A stretch of 18,005 nt of DNA, taken from CAYTAP01 sp964435775. Its GTDB lineage: Bacteria; Planctomycetota; Phycisphaerae; Tepidisphaerales; Tepidisphaeraceae. The stretch is from NCBI GenBank assembly GCA_964435775.1, contig CAYTAP010000085.1:1-18005 (forward strand), in the 5' to 3' direction. The position numbers and the translations under genes are program-made. The notes below the pieces were generated by a model. That model made no database searches. It worked only from the letters and a program-made list of their open reading frames with translations, and was not told the origin of the DNA. Shown in pieces: positions 14,721 to 18,005 of the stretch (position 1 is the stretch's first letter; each line of letters starts with the position of its first letter).

Positions 14721-15431
14721 TCAATGCAGATCCCATAGGTGGTCTTTGTAATGCGGGTCATTGAAGTCACTGATCCCATTGCCCGCCCAGACGCCGACGG
14801 GTCCGGGGTAAAATGGCTCGGTCATCGCAAGCAGCTCCACATGTCCGTCCGTGAAAGCGACGTTCACCTTGTCTTTGTGCCTCGCGTTCGGCCGATACGC
14901 GGGATTGCCCGGGGCGCCCATCACGCCCGGCGGGCTGCACATCGTGGAGAGCGTGGCCAGGTTGCCGTCTCGAATGCCAGAGTCGCACACCGCGACGGTG
15001 TGGCTCCACTGGCGAATCCGCGCGAGCTTGACCCAGTTCAAATTGGTGTTGAAGCCATAGCCGCACTGCTCATCGGGCAGCGCGTTGGACGGGCAATTCC
15101 AGACCTGGCTGCCGGCGACATCGGAATTGCTCTTCCCCTGCTGGAGATAGGGATACAAAAGCATCTTGCGGTCGATGCCCGGCGCCCAGCCGACGTAGAT
15201 GTGATGCTCCTGGGCATACATCATCGCCGCCATGGAAAGCTGGCGCAGGTTGGACTGGCAGGTGACGATCTTCGCCTGCGTTCTGGCGCTGTTGAGCGCC
15301 GGGAGCAGGATGCCGATGAGCAGGGCGATGATTCCGATCACCACCAGCAGTTCGACAAGTGTGAATGCGGCCAAGGTTCGAGGCGGCGCGTTCGGCGCGA
15401 TTGCGGCGCGGTCGCGATTGTGACAATTCAT
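14721..15431 (-). CDS. Prepilin-like protein with N-methylation motif and H-X9-DG domain
   Basis: A 236-aa pseudopilin-like protein of the kind greatly expanded in planctomycetes and verrucomicrobia. After a 22-residue positively charged leader comes AFTLVELLVV (22-31), the prepilin-peptidase site and N-methylation motif with Glu at +5, followed by a hydrophobic helix to about 48. The residue before the cleavage site is Ala, not the usual Gly. A C-terminal H-X9-DG signature is present: histidine, nine residues (KDKVNVAFT), then DGHVE. ATG 15431 has AGGAG nine bases upstream. It sits between the DUF2946-like and DUF4198 genes on the same strand. Whether it joins a type II secretion pseudopilus or has a surface role is unknown. 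Confidence 0.9.
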   Translation of the reverse strand: MNCHNRDRAAIAPNAPPRTLAAFTLVELLVVIGIIALLIGILLPALNSARTQAKIVTCQSNLRQLSMAAMMYAQEHHIYVGWAPGIDRKMLLYPYLQQGKSNSDVAGSQVWNCPSNALPDEQCGYGFNTNLNWVKLARIRQWSHTVAVCDSGIRDGNLATLSTMCSPPGVMGAPGNPAYRPNARHKDKVNVAFTDGHVELLAMTEPFYPGPVGVWAGNGISDFNDPHYKDHLWDLH

Positions 15432-15602
15432 GTTGCGGATCTCCTGTGCAAGCCGTGCGCATCCCCCCCTTCATGGCGGGGGCGCGCGGACGCTGGTTGA
15501 ACAACTCTAAAGATGGAGTTCATTGGCCTGGAGGCGATGTCGCGGCGTCTGGAAACCGGCCGACGCCGGCTGTCCCAATGCCCCACCACTCAACATCGTC
15601 CC

Positions 15603-15986
15603 TCAGGTGGCGTGGGAGATCGGCGGGGCGCGGCCCCAATACAAGGAGATGATCCGCGTTGACGCGGCCACCGGGGCCGGCGACGGCCGAACCCGCTCGA
15701 GCAGCGCCAGCGGCTGAAGGTGCAGGTCGATCGGAGGCGGCGTCGTCAAACGGACGGCGAGATTGCAGATCGCGCAATCGGCGCGATCCTGCGATGTGGG
15801 CTGATCGCCCCGCCCGCTCTTCACCGCGCAGCACGAGTGCATCATGCCGCCGTCAAGATCCGCCAGGCCGCGGACGGTCTTCTTCCCCTCCATCGTGATC
15901 ATGCCCCGCGTATGGCCGGGCACCACCACATTCAGGAACAGAGCCTGAAAAAGCAGCAGCAGGATGGCGATGGCTTTTCGACGCAT
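15603..15986 (-). CDS. Small exported Cys-rich protein, DUF2946-like
   Basis: A 127-aa protein with one N-terminal hydrophobic segment (4-23), which is a signal peptide or membrane anchor. It then has HSCC (50-53) and CAIC (71-74) and a C-terminal RAPP (118-121). This arrangement of His/Cys motifs with a terminal R-x-PP is what I recall of DUF2946-type small proteins, often found near metal-transport genes. That is a family resemblance, not a proven assignment. ATG 15986 has no clear Shine-Dalgarno. The gene is first in a minus-strand row with the prepilin (171 bases on) and the DUF4198 protein, so the three may form one unit. Function is unknown. Metal or redox sensing is a guess based on the cysteines and neighbours. 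Confidence 0.6.
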   Translation of the reverse strand: MRRKAIAILLLLFQALFLNVVVPGHTRGMITMEGKKTVRGLADLDGGMMHSCCAVKSGRGDQPTSQDRADCAICNLAVRLTTPPPIDLHLQPLALLERVRPSPAPVAASTRIISLYWGRAPPISHAT

Positions 15987-16008
15987 GATTTTTCAGGCCA
16001 TGTGCAAA

Positions 16009-16037
16009 ACGGTAGATGCGCCGCGCGAACCGGTCAA
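16009..16037 (-). promoter_or_regulatory. Weak candidate promoter for the Cys-rich/prepilin/DUF4198 row
   Basis: On the minus strand TTGACC (16037-16032) and TACCGT (16014-16009) are 17 bases apart. The -35 is good and identical to that of the GT2/BshC-like operon. The -10 is poor. The remaining bases up to 16139 show no convincing promoter for the divergent GT2. Confidence 0.3.
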
Positions 16038-16139
16038 TGTGGCAAAAGGGCGCGGGCATCCGCCCCGTGCGTGAGTGCATGAGGGGATTCCCAGGCCGCG
16101 CTTCATGCCGGCGGCGTTGGCTGATATCCTGCCGGCTTC

Positions 16140-17072
16140 ATGAGACTCTCGTTCGTCATCCCCCTGCTCGACGAAGCGCCGCATCTGCGCGAGCTGCACC
16201 GTCGTCTGGCCGCGACGGCCGAGCGGCTGGGGTGCGAGCGCCGGATCATTTTTGTGGATGATGGATCAACCGACGGGTCGGCGGAGATCATTCGCGAACT
16301 CGCGTCGGCCGATCCATCCGTCGTCGGAATTCGATTGTCACGCAACTTCGGGCATGAAGTCGCCAGCACCGCCGGGCTGGATCACGCCGATGGCGATGCG
16401 ACGATTTTGATGGACGCCGACTTGCAGGATCCGCCGGAGACGATCGATGCGATGGTGGACCAGTGGAAGGCCGGGCATGAAATCGTCTACGCGGTGCGCC
16501 GCCGCCGTGCCGGGGAGACGGCGTTCAAGCGCTCGGCGGCGTGGCTCTTTTATCGCATCCTCAATGGGCTGTCGGAGGTGCCGATCCCATTGGACACCGG
16601 GGACTTTCGCTTGATGGACGCCAAGGTGGTCCAGGCCGTGCGGCAATGCAGGGAGAATGACCGGTTTGTCCGCGGCCTCGTGGCATGGTCGGGCTTTCGC
16701 TCGACGGCGGTGTTGTATGATCGCCCGGCCAGGGCCGCCGGACGCACGCACTATTCAGCGCTGCGCCTGTGGCTCCTTTCGCTTGATGCCGTCGTGGGCT
16801 TTTCCATCGTCCCGCTGCGCCTGGCCACCGCATTGGGATTTTTCATCACGTTCCTGAGCCTGACCCTCGCGGGCATCGTCGTCCTCCAACGCCTTTTCTT
16901 CCCCGACATCATGCCACTGCCGGGATATGCCCTGCTGGCGACGGGCTTGTTTTTCCTGGGGGGCGTGCAGATGCTGATCCTGGGAATCCTCGGCGAATAT
17001 GTCGGGAGGATTCATCGCCAGACACAGGCCCGCCCGTTGTATCTCGTGACCGAGATGATCGGTACGACGTGA
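16140..17072 (+). CDS. Membrane-anchored family 2 glycosyltransferase, GtrB-like
   Basis: A 310-aa polyprenyl-phosphate glycosyltransferase of the GtrB/DPMS type. The GT-A domain shows FVIPLLDEAPHL (5-16), FVDDGSTDGSAE (38-49), NFGHEVASTAGLDHA (69-83) and the metal-binding MDADLQDPPE (91-100). A DTGDFRLMD acceptor-binding block lies near residue 152. Two C-terminal membrane helices (about 229-250 and 262-284) are followed by GEYVGRIHRQTQARPLY, the usual family ending. It would load a sugar onto undecaprenyl phosphate at the inner membrane for use by polytopic transferases such as the one at 11094. The start is ATG with no clear Shine-Dalgarno. The methyltransferase gene follows after 15 bases and is probably co-transcribed. 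Confidence 0.93.
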   Translation: MRLSFVIPLLDEAPHLRELHRRLAATAERLGCERRIIFVDDGSTDGSAEIIRELASADPSVVGIRLSRNFGHEVASTAGLDHADGDATILMDADLQDPPETIDAMVDQWKAGHEIVYAVRRRRAGETAFKRSAAWLFYRILNGLSEVPIPLDTGDFRLMDAKVVQAVRQCRENDRFVRGLVAWSGFRSTAVLYDRPARAAGRTHYSALRLWLLSLDAVVGFSIVPLRLATALGFFITFLSLTLAGIVVLQRLFFPDIMPLPGYALLATGLFFLGGVQMLILGILGEYVGRIHRQTQARPLYLVTEMIGTT

Positions 17073-17077
17073 AGGAG
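17072..17077 (+). promoter_or_regulatory. Shine-Dalgarno AAGGAG for the methyltransferase
   Basis: AAGGAG overlaps the stop of the upstream glycosyltransferase gene and lies ten bases before ATG 17088. This supports that start and tight coupling of the two genes. Confidence 0.65.
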
Positions 17078-17087
17078 CCTCCGAACG

Positions 17088-17843
17088 ATGCGCGATGAAC
17101 TCTACCCCGAAATGTTCCACATGGAACAATCACACTGGTGGTTCGTGGGCAAACACCAGATCGTCCAGTCGCTGCTGAAACGTTTTCTGCCCGGCGGGAC
17201 GGAGGCGGGCAATGCCGCTCGGCAACGCTTCGCCATCGCCGATCTGGGATGCGGCTGCGGCGGAATGCTCCAATGCCTCAAGGACCAATACGAGGTGACC
17301 GGCCTCGACGGCGCCGATCAGGCGATCACCTTCAGCGCCCAGCGCGGCGTCACGGTTCACAAGGGCTTTTTACCCGATGACGTGCCGCTCCCCCGAGGCG
17401 CTTTCGATGCGGTGCTCATGCTCGATGTCCTCGAGCATCTGGAAAAGGACGTCGAATCGGCCCAGGTGGCGGCCAGCCTCCTTCGCCCCGGCGGAATCCT
17501 GCTCTGCACCGTCCCCGCCGGACAATGGTTGTGGACCAGGCGCGATGAACACCACCAGCACTTCCGACGCTACAGCGCCCGAAGCTTTAATAAACTCTTC
17601 GATCAGCCGGGATTGCAGGTCGAGCTGTTCAGCCACCTGAACACCTGGCTCTTTCCCCTGGCGGCCGCCGCGCGGCTCATGGACAAGCTCCGCAACACGC
17701 ACGACACGACCGACCTGCGCATCCCGCCTGGCCCGATCAACGCCGCGCTGCGAATGATCTTCGCCTCCGAACGCTTCGCGCTGGGCCGCGTCGCCCTGCC
17801 CGTGGGATTGAGCCTGGTCGCCGTCGCGAGAAAAACCGCGTGA
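17088..17843 (+). CDS. Class I SAM-dependent methyltransferase
   Basis: A 251-aa Methyltransf_11/23-type enzyme. The N-terminal MEQSHWWFVGKHQIV (12-26) is typical of methyltransferases found in surface-polysaccharide loci. Motif I is IADLGCGCGG (50-59) for SAM binding, the acidic end of beta-2 is GLDGAD (72-77), and motif IV is FDAVLMLDVLEHL (106-118). LRPGG (132-136) comes next. The C-terminal third has a weakly hydrophobic stretch, TWLFPLAAAARLM, that may contact the membrane or a lipid acceptor. It follows the GtrB-like gene by 15 bases with a strong Shine-Dalgarno, which suggests action on the same lipid-linked sugar or glycan. The acceptor is unknown. A near-parS palindrome lies inside the coding region at 17113-17128. 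Confidence 0.92.
   Translation: MRDELYPEMFHMEQSHWWFVGKHQIVQSLLKRFLPGGTEAGNAARQRFAIADLGCGCGGMLQCLKDQYEVTGLDGADQAITFSAQRGVTVHKGFLPDDVPLPRGAFDAVLMLDVLEHLEKDVESAQVAASLLRPGGILLCTVPAGQWLWTRRDEHHQHFRRYSARSFNKLFDQPGLQVELFSHLNTWLFPLAAAARLMDKLRNTHDTTDLRIPPGPINAALRMIFASERFALGRVALPVGLSLVAVARKTA
17113..17128. other. parS-like 16-bp palindrome inside the methyltransferase gene
   Basis: TGTTCCACATGGAACA differs from the TGTTCCACGTGGAACA form of the ParB-binding parS site at one central base, which breaks the perfect dyad. It encodes MFHMEQ here, within a conserved protein stretch, so chance is quite possible. No parA or parB gene is in the window. Confidence 0.3.
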
Positions 17844-17879
17844 GCGCTATCGAGACAATGCCTGGCTGGAGGGACTCAC

Positions 17880-17960
17880 CGCGAAGACGCAAAGAGCGCG
17901 GAGGGGAAAAAGCGGGTTTCACCACGGAGAACACGGAGAAAGCCTATTCGCCACGAAGCG
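17880..17960 (+). repeat. Purine-rich intergenic repeat, copy 3
   Basis: Two sub-blocks follow the methyltransferase stop. The first is CGCGAAGACGCAAAGAGCG with a GGAGGGGAAAAAGCG tail. The second is CACCACGGAG-AACACGGAG (17920-17938) followed by ATTCGCCACGAAG (17946-17958). The second sub-block shares both core motifs with the inverted copy at 13768-13828. Bases 17961-18005 hold only a weak GTCAA/TTGAC dyad and no gene I can see. Confidence 0.75.
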
Positions 17961-18005
17961 GCTGTGTTTCCTGTCAAGTGTTTTTGACGAGGTTTAGTTC
18001 GTTCC

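Noticed and set aside
14739..15500. 253-codon plus-strand open frame
   Set aside because: Antisense to the prepilin gene, whose FTLVE and H-X9-DG motifs are decisive.
1..18005. Defence system, toxin-antitoxin pair, retron, prophage or biosynthetic cluster
   Set aside because: I looked for nucleases, helicases, reverse transcriptase, integrase, transposase, and paired small ORFs. Every sizeable non-shadow gene is explained by translation, glycosyl transfer, methylation, secretion or metal-like families.

Overview
The window looks like chromosomal DNA from a GC-rich planctomycete, most likely of the Phycisphaerae type. This rests on family knowledge rather than a database search. The clues are an H-X9-DG prepilin-like protein with an FTLVE leader, a very large secreted CBM9/GH123-like glycosidase, a BshC-like conserved protein of a type I associate with this phylum, and purine-rich intergenic repeats seen in many planctomycete genomes. 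I see no phage, IS transposase, CRISPR array, rRNA or defence island. Most of the window is housekeeping and cell-envelope genes.

Layout. (1) 111-3533 (+): a secreted 1140-aa carbohydrate-active protein, followed by a branched hairpin terminator. (2) 3730-3800 (-): tRNA-Ala(CGC) with a good promoter and a terminator, facing away from valS (4013-6856, +). A run of AATCAAA heptamers lies in frame inside valS, just before the KMSKS loop. (3) A perfect 30-bp inverted repeat separates valS from a convergent GT2 glycosyltransferase (6984-7790, -). (4) rsfS (7977-8552, +) has an unusually structured leader and an ambiguous start. It overlaps tail-to-tail with a two-gene minus-strand operon: a GT2 (10795-10052) and then a BshC-like protein (10042-8525). 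That operon has a sigma70-like promoter embedded in palindromes. (5) 11094-13546 (+): a polytopic PMT/ArnT-like glycosyltransferase and a GT2, joined by an ATGA overlap. (6) Repeats at 13561-13598 and 13768-13828. (7) A minus-strand set of three: a DUF2946-like Cys-rich protein (15986-15603), a prepilin (15431-14721) and a DUF4198 protein (14642-13839), possibly linked to metal handling. (8) 16140-17843 (+): a GtrB-like GT2 with two membrane segments and a SAM methyltransferase. A further copy of the intergenic repeat follows at 17880-17960.

How the genes fit together. Four GT2 enzymes, one lipid-linked-sugar type glycosyltransferase and one methyltransferase within about 11 kb suggest envelope glycan or glycolipid synthesis. 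They lie in several separate transcription units, so a single pathway is not proven. valS, tRNA-Ala and rsfS serve translation. The most unusual observations are the heptamer repeat coding through an essential synthetase, the mutually exclusive hairpins and misplaced strong Shine-Dalgarno of rsfS, the perfect inverted repeat, the purine-rich repeat family, and the His/Cys-bearing DUF2946/prepilin/DUF4198 trio.
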